From Cytophagaceae bacterium (GTDB lineage Bacteria; Bacteroidota; Bacteroidia; Cytophagales; UBA9547), in the NCBI GenBank assembly GCA_027488865.1, contig JAIYAU010000004.1, positions 1 to 60,150 on the forward strand: 60,150 nt of DNA. The letters run 5' to 3'. The notes below the pieces were generated by a model, which was not told the DNA's origin, ran no database searches, and worked only from the letters and a program-made list of their open reading frames with translations. The position numbers and the translations under genes are program-made. This document shows positions 51,405-60,092 of this stretch, one piece after another (positions within the stretch are counted from its first letter, which is position 1; every line of letters starts with the position of its first letter).

Positions 51405-54038
51405 ATGATAAAACTGAAAAAAATTTGGTTAGATCTTTCCTTTGTTGGTATAGATGAAAAGACTTATTCTCCCGACAAAAAAAGAGTAATTCTAACCAAT
51501 CAGTTTTGTTTTTATGCCTTAATCCATGCGTTAATAAGTTGGATTATATTAGTAAGCTTATCATTATTACCACATTCACATATATTTTTGATTTATACCC
51601 TATTTTTGGGTGTTACTTTCTACCTCAATTATAACAGGCGTTATAGGTTAGCCAAGCTTTTTTTTCTTGTAAATATTGCTTTAAACGTTTTTTTCTATTC
51701 CAATATATTATCTAAAGAAACGGGTGTTTATCTATACTATATTCCAACTGTTTGTTTGGTGTTAATGCTGTTTAACCACAACGAAAAAACCTTTGCAGGC
51801 TCAATAGTCACTGGTATTTTGTTTTTCATCTTAGTAGCGGAAGTTAAAACTATTGAAATCTTTTATCATGTTTCAATGCCTAAGGAATCGATAATGGCAT
51901 TATTTTTAATCAATTTCATATTGAGTACAAGTCTCACGGTTATTATAATATTTCAGTTTTCGGCCAATACCATAAAGGTAGAAAGGTTACTTCAAGAAAT
52001 GATTTATGAGAAAGAACTACTTAATGTTGCATTGAACGAAAGCAAAGAGCAGCTTTCATATAATCTTAAGAATTTGTCATTTTTAAACGAGAGAATTATA
52101 AAAAATCAACAATATGTTAATGAATCAGAGGCAAATCTTAAAGCCTTGATTGATAATGCCTCGGATAGCATATGGTCTGTTGATCCTGATTATAAATTTT
52201 TAACCATAAATTCTAAGTTTAAGAATGATTTTCTCAATACATTTGGGGTCAATTTGAGAAAAGGGGATAATATTTTCCCACCTCAGTTACCCAAAAGCAT
52301 AGTATTTATCTGGAAGGAACTTTATGAGCGTGCATTTCAAGGTGAGAAATTTGTTGAAGAATGGACGCTTGAAGGTCAAACCTTCGATGTAGCTTTTAAT
52401 CCAATTATAGATCAAGGAGAAATAAAGGGAGTTGCGGTATATTCAAGAGACATTACGGAAAAGAAGAGATTGACAACACAAATTGCAGATTCAGAAAATA
52501 CATTAAGATCGCTGATCGAAAATATTGATGGAGGTGTAAGTTCCTTTGATAAAGAAGGTATTGTCCTATATTTAAACAAAAGGTTTATAGAATATTTCGA
52601 ACTTACATTTGGAATACAAATAAAAGTTGGAGATAAAATGACTGAGGTGTTACCCGCTGACTCTCAGGAGATTTGGAATAGCATATTTAACACAGCGATT
52701 AATGGGCAACGTGTTCGTGACGAAATAAAATTAATGGGGAAAGATCAACCTGTTTATTTTGATTTAAGTGTTTCTCCTTTAATCAATTCTAAAGGCTTAA
52801 TAGAAGGAATTACCATATTTAAACAGGATATTACAGCCTCTAAATTGGCCCAAGAAATATTAATTAAGTCACAAAAGGAAGCCGAAGAGGCCTCCAAAGC
52901 CAAAGGACACTTTTTGTCAACCATGAGTCACGAGCTTCGCACACCCATGAACGCCGTAATTGGAATGACTCACCTTTTGTTACAAGAAGACCCTAAACCG
53001 GAACAAGTAGAAAATTTGCTCACGCTTAAGTTTTCTGCTGAGAATCTTTTGGTTATTATTAATGATATCTTAGACTACAATAAAATTGAGGCAGGGAAGG
53101 TTGTATTTGAAAATATAGACTTTAACCTCAAAGAAATGATTGCCAGGCTAAAACAATCACTTCAGTTTCAAGCCAATGATAAAAACATTCAAATCAAAAC
53201 ACTTTTCGATGGAGATTTGCCAGATTTGGTAAAAGGCGATCCTTATCGTATCAACCAAATATTGACCAATTTACTAAGTAATGGGATTAAATTTACATCA
53301 AAAGGGCATGTGGCCATTGAAGTGACTGTTGACAGTGTTAGTAAAGATAAATTATTTTTAACCTTTTCTGTAAGTGACACAGGAATAGGCATTCCAGAAG
53401 ATAAATTAGATGTGGTTTTTGAATCTTTTACCCAAGCAAGTGATTCTATTACAAGAGAATATGGAGGCACTGGGCTTGGTCTTGCCATAACTAAAAAGCT
53501 ACTTAATTTACTTGATTCTGATATTCAGGTAGAAAGTAAAGTTGGAAAGGGTACACGTTTCTATTTTAAACTAGCATTTCATAAAAGTACTGGAAATCAG
53601 TTTGTTAAACCTTTAAAAAAACCAAATCATACAAAGTTAGATTTATCCAGTATCAAAGTATTGATTGCAGAAGATCACGTAATCAATCAAAAGGTGGCGG
53701 ATAAATTTCTTAAAAAACTAAATATTCAAACGTTTATTGCAGATAATGGACTAAAAGCCCTTGAAATGTTCAAAACTAACAATTTTGACCTAATTTTGAT
53801 GGATTTGCAAATGCCCGAACTTGATGGGTACGAAACCTCCTTGGCGATAAGAGATTTAAGTAAAGAAGTGCCTATTATTGCAATGACAGCTTCTACTATG
53901 GATGATGTAAGAACAAAGATATCAAACGCAGGAATGAACGACTTTGTCTCTAAGCCATTTGATCCCAATGTTTTGTATGAAATTATTATAAAGCATTTGC
54001 CTAAAGAAAAGTTACCTAAATCTTATTTTGAGGCATAG
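51405..54038 (+). CDS. Hybrid sensor histidine kinase
   Basis: An 877-residue membrane sensor. About six transmembrane helices (35-190) form the input, followed by a coiled coil, two PAS domains (about 245-355 and 365-480), the dimerisation/phosphoacceptor domain with His 509 in STMSHELRTPMNAVIGM, and a catalytic domain with NQILTNLLSNGIKFT, SDTGIGIPEDKL and GGTGLGLAITKK. A C-terminal receiver domain (about 745-870) has the phosphoacceptor Asp in LILMDLQMPELDGY. No output domain or HPt is attached and no cognate regulator is adjacent. Confidence 0.95.
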   Translation: MIKLKKIWLDLSFVGIDEKTYSPDKKRVILTNQFCFYALIHALISWIILVSLSLLPHSHIFLIYTLFLGVTFYLNYNRRYRLAKLFFLVNIALNVFFYSNILSKETGVYLYYIPTVCLVLMLFNHNEKTFAGSIVTGILFFILVAEVKTIEIFYHVSMPKESIMALFLINFILSTSLTVIIIFQFSANTIKVERLLQEMIYEKELLNVALNESKEQLSYNLKNLSFLNERIIKNQQYVNESEANLKALIDNASDSIWSVDPDYKFLTINSKFKNDFLNTFGVNLRKGDNIFPPQLPKSIVFIWKELYERAFQGEKFVEEWTLEGQTFDVAFNPIIDQGEIKGVAVYSRDITEKKRLTTQIADSENTLRSLIENIDGGVSSFDKEGIVLYLNKRFIEYFELTFGIQIKVGDKMTEVLPADSQEIWNSIFNTAINGQRVRDEIKLMGKDQPVYFDLSVSPLINSKGLIEGITIFKQDITASKLAQEILIKSQKEAEEASKAKGHFLSTMSHELRTPMNAVIGMTHLLLQEDPKPEQVENLLTLKFSAENLLVIINDILDYNKIEAGKVVFENIDFNLKEMIARLKQSLQFQANDKNIQIKTLFDGDLPDLVKGDPYRINQILTNLLSNGIKFTSKGHVAIEVTVDSVSKDKLFLTFSVSDTGIGIPEDKLDVVFESFTQASDSITREYGGTGLGLAITKKLLNLLDSDIQVESKVGKGTRFYFKLAFHKSTGNQFVKPLKKPNHTKLDLSSIKVLIAEDHVINQKVADKFLKKLNIQTFIADNGLKALEMFKTNNFDLILMDLQMPELDGYETSLAIRDLSKEVPIIAMTASTMDDVRTKISNAGMNDFVSKPFDPNVLYEIIIKHLPKEKLPKSYFEA

Positions 54039-54040
54039 TC

Positions 54041-54071
54041 TTTGAAGCTACAACCAACTTTTCTACCTTTG
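54041..54071 (+). promoter_or_regulatory. Promoter for panB with a start at the ATG
   Basis: TTTG at 54041-54044 and TACCTTTG at 54064-54071, 19 bases apart: a near-perfect match. The ATG of panB (54076) lies only 4 bases after the -7 box, so the transcript would be leaderless. Confidence 0.7.
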
Positions 54072-54075
54072 ATGT

Positions 54076-54894
54076 ATGTCTACACAAATTTCAGAAATAA
54101 AAAGGGTTACTACCCATCAGCTTCAAGAAATGAAGAATCGTGGGGAGAAATTCTCCATGCTTACGGCTTATGATTTTTCCATGGCTAAAATATTAGATGC
54201 AGCTGGTATAGACGTGCTATTGGTGGGCGACTCGGCCTCAAATGTAATAGCTGGCCATGAAACAACCCTTCCTATTACGCTAGACCAAATGATTTATCAT
54301 GGTGCAGCCGTAGTACGCGCAGCAAAACGCGCTTTGGTAGTAGTGGATATCCCATTTGGATCCTATCAAGGTAACTCCTCAGAAGCCTTGCGATCAGCCA
54401 TCAGAATCATGAAAGAATCTGGTGCACACGCCGTTAAGGTAGAAGGTGGTGCAGAAATTAAAGAGTCAGTTATCAGGATATTAAGTGCTGGTGTGCCCGT
54501 GATGGGACATTTGGGCTTAATGCCTCAGTCAATTTATAAATACGGTACCTATACCGTAAGGGCTAGAGAAGAAGAAGAGGCCAATAAACTCATTTCTGAT
54601 GCTAAGGTGCTTCAAGAATGTGGCTGTTTTGCCATTGTACTCGAAAAAATACCCGCAGAATTGGCTCAAAAAGTAGCCTTAGAACTATCCATACCTATCA
54701 TTGGCATTGGTGCCGGTGGGCATGTAGATGGTCAAGTATTGGTAACACATGATATGGTAGGGATAACCAATGAGTTTCAGCCAAGGTTTTTAAGAAAATA
54801 TGCAGATTTATATTCCATCATGACAGAAGCTGCTAAAAGTTATATTAATGATGTTAAAACTGGTGATTTTCCAAACGAAAAGGAAAGTTATTAA
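54076..54894 (+). CDS. panB: 3-methyl-2-oxobutanoate hydroxymethyltransferase
   Basis: A 272-residue enzyme of pantothenate and CoA synthesis, transferring a hydroxymethyl group to alpha-ketoisovalerate. Family signatures: [39 protein letters not shown] with the metal-binding Asp, [20 protein letters not shown], and [20 protein letters not shown]. Length is normal. It is followed by the RluA gene after 9 bases. panC is not next to it. Confidence 0.97.
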   Translation: MSTQISEIKRVTTHQLQEMKNRGEKFSMLTAYDFSMAKILDAAGIDVLLVGDSASNVIAGHETTLPITLDQMIYHGAAVVRAAKRALVVVDIPFGSYQGNSSEALRSAIRIMKESGAHAVKVEGGAEIKESVIRILSAGVPVMGHLGLMPQSIYKYGTYTVRAREEEEANKLISDAKVLQECGCFAIVLEKIPAELAQKVALELSIPIIGIGAGGHVDGQVLVTHDMVGITNEFQPRFLRKYADLYSIMTEAAKSYINDVKTGDFPNEKESY

Positions 54895-54903
54895 TTCTCT
54901 GTT

Positions 54904-55596
54904 TTGGATTCACTGTCAGCACAATACATCAATTTTTTTTCTGTAATCTTTGAAGATAACCATTTGATTGTGGTCAATAAGCAACCAGGCGTATTGGTGC
55001 AAGGAGATAATACTGGTGACATCCCGTTGAGTGAACTTGTAAAAGATTTTCTTAAAAAAAAGTACGATAAGCCGGGTAATGTTTTTTGCGGGGTTACGCA
55101 TCGTCTTGACCGTCCAGTAAGTGGATTGGTTATTTTAGCCAAAACATCCAAGTCCTTGGAGCGCATCAATGCCATGTTTAGAGAAAAGACAATTCAGAAA
55201 ACTTATTGGGCGCTGGTAGAACAAAAACCACCTAAGGAAGTAGACCTGCTTACCAACTGGCTTCGTAAGGATGGAGCAAAAAATATGTCTAAAGCTTATG
55301 ACAAAGAGGTGCATAACAGCCTAAAGGCACAATTAACTTATCAAACCATCAAGCAAATTGGCGGATTTTGGCTGGTAGAAATAGAATTACATACAGGCCG
55401 ACATCATCAAATAAGGGTTCAATTGGCGCATATTGGCTGCATCATTGTGGGAGATTTAAAATATGGCGCAAGAATAAGCACTGGAGATGGCAGTATTTGT
55501 TTGCATGCGCGCAAAATAGTATTTGAGCATCCTGTGAACAAAAATGCCATTTCGCTTCAAGCACCATTGCCAGCGCATCGTTTTTGGCAATTTTAG
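54904..55596 (+). CDS. RluA family pseudouridine synthase
   Basis: A 230-residue RNA pseudouridine synthase. The N-terminal half begins FEDNHLIVVNKQPGVLVQGD; the catalytic Asp is 69 in THRLDRPVSGLVILAKTSKS; and the late segment IELHTGRHHQIRVQLAHIGC is typical. There is no S4 domain, so it is of the short RluA/TruC-like type. The target RNA cannot be told. The only start is TTG at 54904, 9 bases after the panB stop, so it is probably in the panB transcript. Confidence 0.92.
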   Translation: MDSLSAQYINFFSVIFEDNHLIVVNKQPGVLVQGDNTGDIPLSELVKDFLKKKYDKPGNVFCGVTHRLDRPVSGLVILAKTSKSLERINAMFREKTIQKTYWALVEQKPPKEVDLLTNWLRKDGAKNMSKAYDKEVHNSLKAQLTYQTIKQIGGFWLVEIELHTGRHHQIRVQLAHIGCIIVGDLKYGARISTGDGSICLHARKIVFEHPVNKNAISLQAPLPAHRFWQF

Positions 55597-55678
55597 TCTC
55601 ATTTATTACCAATCAATGTTAAATTGACGAACCTTTATCGTTAACTTTACCATATGATCAAATCTTGAGATTCTATTT

Positions 55679-56527
55679 ATGCTTCCAATTTTTAATATTC
55701 TAAAAATAGTTGTTCTCTTAATAATTTTTAGTCAACTGACGGAAGGATGTTTTTCCTTCAAAATGTCTTCAAAGGAGATGAAAAAGGAGTATTCTCAAGT
55801 TATGATGCAGCCAAAGGTAGAGAAATTGCAAAGTGCCGATAGGGAAATAAGTTATGTCACCTCAGGCACGGTCGGTAAGCCCGCCATTATTTTTATCCAT
55901 GGCTCTCCCGGCTCTTGGACGGCTTGGAAGGACTACTTTAAAGATTCTACCTTATTGTCAAACTTTCAGCTAGTTGCGGTAGATAGGCCTGGATTTGGCA
56001 ATTCTGGATTAGGTAAAGCAGAAAAATCTTTGAAAAAACAAGCTGGATATCTGGAGCCTATATTTAACAAGTTTAAAAACAATAAGATTTATTTAGTAGG
56101 GCATTCTTATGGCGGCCCAGTAGCTGTTCGTGCGGTCATAGATTATCCAACCTTGGTCAATGGATTAATTTTAGTCGCTCCGTCCATTTCGCCTAGTCAT
56201 GAAAAAGTATTTTGGGTTCAAAATTTCGGTGTTTGGAAAGCTACGGCTTGGATGCTTCCAGGGTCTATCAGGGCGAGCAATCAAGAAATATTGCCGTTAG
56301 AAGCAGAATTGAAAATAATGGAGCACGAGATCGATCAAATTAAATGCAAAGTAATTTACATTCACGGGGTTAAAGATCCGCTGGTTCCAATTGGAAATGC
56401 TGATTTTGCCAAACAAAAGTTTATAAATGCCGATACGCTTTTTTGGATAGAGCCAGCCCTTAATCATTTTATTCCTTGGACCAAACCAGCCTTAATCAAA
56501 GAAGCAATTTTTAAAATAGCCAATTAA
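55679..56527 (+). CDS. Alpha/beta hydrolase lipoprotein
   Basis: A 282-residue alpha/beta hydrolase attached to the envelope: a lipobox with Cys 24 (QLTEGCFSFK) ends the signal peptide. The nucleophile is Ser 143 in LVGHSYGGPVAV, the oxyanion region is FIHGSPGSWTAWKDY, the acid is in HGVKDPLVPIGNADF, and the His is in ALNHFIPWTKP. Envelope-located hydrolases of this type are unusual, as most are cytosolic; the substrate is unknown. The histidine kinase gene begins 9 bases after it. Confidence 0.88.
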   Translation: MLPIFNILKIVVLLIIFSQLTEGCFSFKMSSKEMKKEYSQVMMQPKVEKLQSADREISYVTSGTVGKPAIIFIHGSPGSWTAWKDYFKDSTLLSNFQLVAVDRPGFGNSGLGKAEKSLKKQAGYLEPIFNKFKNNKIYLVGHSYGGPVAVRAVIDYPTLVNGLILVAPSISPSHEKVFWVQNFGVWKATAWMLPGSIRASNQEILPLEAELKIMEHEIDQIKCKVIYIHGVKDPLVPIGNADFAKQKFINADTLFWIEPALNHFIPWTKPALIKEAIFKIAN

Positions 56528-56536
56528 TTGTGATTT

Positions 56537-58018
56537 ATGAAGATTAAGATTTTTCACAAATTCTTTTTGGCCTTTGTATTAGTAGGAGCAGGGACCATCT
56601 TGTTGCTCTCTTTTTGGTATTATCATGCCATGAGCGATGCTTTAATTAATAGAACCTTCGATCAGCTTTATTCTGTCAATGTTTTAAAAAAGCAGCAGGT
56701 GAATCTATTATTCAAGAACAAAGACTTTACTATCAATGAATTAAATAATATTTTGTTTGAAACCACCGGTATGGGGGCTACGGGTGAATCTTATTTGGTA
56801 AATGACCAATTAAAAATGCTGAGTATATCTAGGTTTTTTCCTAAGGCACCAAGTAAAAGTATTACAGTAAATACACTGGCTGCTCAGCGAGGTTTAAAAC
56901 ATCTAGAAGGTCATGCGATACTCAAAGATTATAGAAATGTAGATGTTTTTAGCGTTTATAGTTTTATCAATTTAAATGGAATAGACTATGCCTTAATTTC
57001 TGAAATTGATTTTAGTGAGGCTATCAAGCCAGTGAAAGATTTGAGAAATAAAATTATTTTGGCAAGTTTAATTATTCTTGGTTTGATTTTTTTCGTTTCC
57101 TTGCTACTTACAAATCAGATTGTATTGCGAATCAGACAGTTGCAACAACCTATTAATTCTTTGGCCTTAGGGATCATTCCTGAGAATTATATGGTTCCTA
57201 AAGATACAGACGAGATTGGAGAAATGAGTCAATCCGTTGAAGTGCTCATTCAGGCCTTTAAGAAAGTAACAACCTTGGCATTCGAAATAGGGCAGGGGAA
57301 CCTTACTTACCACATCGAGCCTTTAAGTGAAAAGGATATTTTGAGTAAATCTTTGTTAAAAATGAGAGATCAGTTGCTGTTTTTCAACCAAAGAGAAAAG
57401 GAAATTCAACGACAAAGATCTTACCTCTTGCTCGAAGGGGAGGAAAGGGAACGTAAGCGAATGGCTAGGGAATTGCACGATAGTTTGGGCCAGATGCTTA
57501 CCGGATTGAGAATGAGACTTGACCTCATGCCCAATAATACACAAGGGGCTGAATTAAAAAATATTGTAGATGAAGTGCTTAAGGAGTTAAAACAGATTAG
57601 TCATAACCTGATGCCAACAGTCTTGGCTGATTTTGGCCTTGAAGCGGCACTTTCTTCCTTATGTGAAAGTATTACCAAAGCCAATGGCTTGGCCATCACC
57701 TTAAGATATGAAAAAGCTGAAAATTATAAAAAGATATCTTTTGAAACCGCGGTGTTTCTGTATAGAATTGTGCAAGAATCGTTTACAAATGTAATCAAAC
57801 ATGCCAGTGCCTCTAAAGTAAATCTTTCAATCGATAAATTTGAAGATAGACTGTTTTTGTACATTAAAGACAACGGATCGGGATTTGATGCAACCAAAGA
57901 TTACGACGGCCAAGGGCTTAAAAATATTAAAGAACGGGTAGCCTTACTGCAAGGTGAATGTGAGATAACCTCTTCCGAGGAAGGAACTATCATTAACATC
58001 GAAATTCCTTTTATATGA
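56537..58018 (+). CDS. NarL-type sensor histidine kinase with Cache-like input
   Basis: A 493-residue kinase. Two transmembrane helices (about 9-28 and 173-195) enclose an extracytoplasmic Cache-like sensor containing ETTGMGATGESYLVNDQLKM. A HAMP segment (about 195-260) and coiled coil follow. The dimerisation domain is of the HisKA_3 type with the phosphoacceptor His 314 in RMARELHDSLGQM. The catalytic part has FLYRIVQESFTNVIKHASAS. It overlaps the next gene by four bases (ATGA), so the two are translationally coupled. Confidence 0.94.
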   Translation: MKIKIFHKFFLAFVLVGAGTILLLSFWYYHAMSDALINRTFDQLYSVNVLKKQQVNLLFKNKDFTINELNNILFETTGMGATGESYLVNDQLKMLSISRFFPKAPSKSITVNTLAAQRGLKHLEGHAILKDYRNVDVFSVYSFINLNGIDYALISEIDFSEAIKPVKDLRNKIILASLIILGLIFFVSLLLTNQIVLRIRQLQQPINSLALGIIPENYMVPKDTDEIGEMSQSVEVLIQAFKKVTTLAFEIGQGNLTYHIEPLSEKDILSKSLLKMRDQLLFFNQREKEIQRQRSYLLLEGEERERKRMARELHDSLGQMLTGLRMRLDLMPNNTQGAELKNIVDEVLKELKQISHNLMPTVLADFGLEAALSSLCESITKANGLAITLRYEKAENYKKISFETAVFLYRIVQESFTNVIKHASASKVNLSIDKFEDRLFLYIKDNGSGFDATKDYDGQGLKNIKERVALLQGECEITSSEEGTIINIEIPFI

Positions 58019-58656
58019 TTTATCCTATTAAAATAATTTTGGCCGACGACCACAGAATCATTCGGGATGGGCTTAAAATGGTTTTTGGTGATGTGAATAA
58101 ATTTCAGATAATAGCAGAAGTCGCTAACGGACAAGAACTGATTGCGATTTTTGATACAGTATACAGTGACGTAATCCTCTTAGATTTATCTATGCCTACC
58201 TTGGGGGGCTTAGAAACTTTAGCTGCCATTAAAGCTAAAAGTACCTCCAAAATATTGGTTTTAACCATTCACGACGAACCGGCCTATGTATTAAAAGCAA
58301 TACAATTGGGTGCGGATGGTTATGTATTAAAAAATGCGGATCATGAAGAATTAATTAGAGCCGTCGAAACAATATACCAAGGGCAGAAATACTATTCTTC
58401 GGTTATTTCAAATATTGTGATTGACAATCTGAACAAAAAGTTTCAAACAGAAAAACAGGCTATCCAAGTAACAGCAAGAGAACAGGAAGTATTGCAGTTG
58501 GTGGCTGATGGCTTAAGTAATAAATTGATAGCCGACCAGCTAAACATCAGCCAACGTACCGTTGAAACCCACAGAACCAATTTGTTAAGAAAATTCGAAG
58601 TATTTAATGCCGCAGAATTGGTAAAAAAGGCTGGAGAAATGAGCTTGTTAAAATAA
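58015..58656 (+). CDS. LuxR/NarL family response regulator
   Basis: A 213-residue regulator. The receiver domain occupies about 1-125 (IILADDHRIIRDGLKMVFG, phosphoacceptor Asp 57 in VILLDLSMPT, Lys in DGYVLKNADH). A LuxR helix-turn-helix follows (about 150-213): TAREQEVLQLVADGLSNKLI and ISQRTVETHRTNLLRKF. It is the natural partner of the overlapping histidine kinase. Confidence 0.96.
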   Translation: MIYPIKIILADDHRIIRDGLKMVFGDVNKFQIIAEVANGQELIAIFDTVYSDVILLDLSMPTLGGLETLAAIKAKSTSKILVLTIHDEPAYVLKAIQLGADGYVLKNADHEELIRAVETIYQGQKYYSSVISNIVIDNLNKKFQTEKQAIQVTAREQEVLQLVADGLSNKLIADQLNISQRTVETHRTNLLRKFEVFNAAELVKKAGEMSLLK

Positions 58657-58726
58657 AGTAGGGGGGGGATATTCTGAATTTTGGATTTTCGTAGATAACA
58701 CTGATTATGAAGATTTTTGGGAAAGC

Positions 58727-58756
58727 AATCAGGGTAATCCTTTACTCTGATTTTTT
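58727..58756 (+). terminator. Terminator after the NarL-type regulator
   Basis: AATCAGGGTAA pairs with TTACTCTGATT (11 positions, one G-T) around loop TCCT, followed by four T. An unusual run of eight G (58661-58668) lies between the gene and this hairpin. Confidence 0.8.
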
Positions 58757-58769
58757 CTTTCTCACTCAA

Positions 58770-59381
58770 CTATAATTTTTTTACTTCTTGGATAAGAGCC
58801 TTCTTCACTTTAGACCAAGTTATCTTTTTATCAATTAAGACAGGGTCTGGGTTATGTTCTGCGTCTTCAAAATAAACTAGGCTTCGTGCCACATGAAAGA
58901 TAGTTTGGTGTGGGTATTTTTCTTGATAAAGGGCAAACATGCTTTCTAAGCTAAACTGTTGCAGAAGATAAAACATGTCAAAAAAATCCTTCTTGCTACC
59001 CCTTCCTGTAATTGCGTCCAATTTCATAGGAGCGATGTCCTCTATCGAAAGCATCCGAATTCCATCAATAGTTTTTATAGGGCGGATAAACGGATATTTG
59101 AAACGAATAAAGTCAACCTTTATCCCATTTATACTTCCTATCAATGTTTGAGGCAACTGTTGTGTTGTCACCAAGTCATATTGCTTTATGAGATTCAGGA
59201 CGAGATTTTCTGTGTCAAAATCTTGGTTTGTAAACATGTCCAGATCGATGGACTTGCGGTGACCTATTTGTAAAGCCAATGCGGTTCCTCCTACCAATAC
59301 AAATTGGCTTATGAACTCATTTAGCATGAGTTTCTTTAATAACTCCAATGTGTTTGGTTCAACTGTTTGGTAGTATAACAT
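58770..59381 (-). CDS. AbiEii/AbiGii-type nucleotidyltransferase toxin
   Basis: A 203-residue nucleotidyltransferase of the AbiEii/AbiGii (type IV-like toxin) family. Its nucleotidyltransferase motif is FVLVGGTALALQIGHRKSID then LDMF, with GG at 31-32 and the DLD metal residues at 46-48. VDFIRFKYPFI and SIEDIAPMKLDAITGRGSKK, the expected later motifs, follow. It may act as a phage abortive-infection toxin; in this family the enzyme adds nucleotides to tRNA or a similar acceptor. It overlaps its putative partner by 46 bases. Confidence 0.88.
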   Translation of the reverse strand: MLYYQTVEPNTLELLKKLMLNEFISQFVLVGGTALALQIGHRKSIDLDMFTNQDFDTENLVLNLIKQYDLVTTQQLPQTLIGSINGIKVDFIRFKYPFIRPIKTIDGIRMLSIEDIAPMKLDAITGRGSKKDFFDMFYLLQQFSLESMFALYQEKYPHQTIFHVARSLVYFEDAEHNPDPVLIDKKITWSKVKKALIQEVKKL

Positions 59382-59644
59382 CTGAAGGTAGAAATAGGGG
59401 CATCAAAATAGATGCTGCAGAAATTTAGAATACGCTCGTCTAGGTAGCGCAGTTTTTTTACTATTCGTTTTAACTTAGGCTTGCCATAAAATGCCTTAAT
59501 GCACCGAAAATCCTCCAGCGTACCTCTGCTAAGAACACGCTCCACAATAAATGGTGCGTGTTTTTCAAGATGAATAGTTTGGATATCAACATCCCAAAAC
59601 AAGGTAGGGCTCAGGCTAGCAATTATTTCGTTTGTATGTTCCAA
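59336..59644 (-). CDS. DUF6922-type partner of the AbiEii toxin
   Basis: A 102-residue protein starting MEHTNEIIASLSPTLFWDVD and containing PFIVERVLSRGTLEDFRCIK, in the manner of DUF6922-type proteins (small predicted antitoxins next to AbiEii genes). It precedes and overlaps the toxin gene by 46 bases, the arrangement expected of an antitoxin-first pair. There is no recognised DNA-binding motif. The antitoxin role is inferred from context. Confidence 0.7.
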   Translation of the reverse strand: MEHTNEIIASLSPTLFWDVDIQTIHLEKHAPFIVERVLSRGTLEDFRCIKAFYGKPKLKRIVKKLRYLDERILNFCSIYFDAPISTFRCYTTKQLNQTHWSY

Positions 59645-59724
59645 ATAAAGTATGGTGATATCAGAAGCAAATATACTATTAATTTAGAGCAACTTTAAGG
59701 CTGAATAATTTTCTTAATTACGGA

Positions 59725-59973
59725 TTACCTTTCTTTATTCCCTCCGCTATGTAGTTTATTAATTTGGTCGTTAAGGTCGGAACGCAATTGTTTGGAAATC
59801 GCCCCTTTGTATTGCTCTTCCCAGTTAGTGGGTGATGGTGTTTTTCTTTTCGTATGTGGATACGCTGCAAAAGTTCCAAATCTTGGAGCAAAAAACATAT
59901 CCTGTCTGTTTATCCCTCTGTTGTAGATGTGGTAAAAGGTATCAGGTTGTAGTGGGGTTTTTCTTGTTTCCAT
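59725..59973 (-). pseudogene. Truncated REP-associated tyrosine transposase (RAYT) fragment
   Basis: An 82-residue frame. The first about 30 residues are the RAYT/Y1 transposase N-terminus (TFYHIYNRGINRQDMFFAPR). The His-hydrophobic-His and Tyr active-site regions are missing; residues 31-82 (TKRKTPSPTNWEEQYKGAIS and on) do not continue the transposase. It is therefore most likely a decayed or internally deleted element. A REP-like hairpin lies about 40 bases beyond its 5' end (60012-60044). Confidence 0.55.
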
Positions 59974-60011
59974 GTTATTTTTTTTAAACCCATGCTTTCG
60001 TTAGGAAAGAA

Positions 60012-60044
60012 ACCGTTGCCTTCGCTCTAAGCAAAGGCAGCGGT
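60012..60044. repeat. REP-like hairpin near the transposase fragment
   Basis: ACCGTTGCCTT (60012-60022) pairs with AAGGCAGCGGT (60034-60044) over 11 positions with one G-T wobble. The 11-base loop contains a GC / GC pair. It is richer in G+C than the surrounding sequence, as REP elements usually are. It is seen once in the window. Confidence 0.5.
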
Positions 60045-60092
60045 AGGTTCCCTGCCAAAATAGCAAAGGTGGTTCAATTTTACAAACTACGA

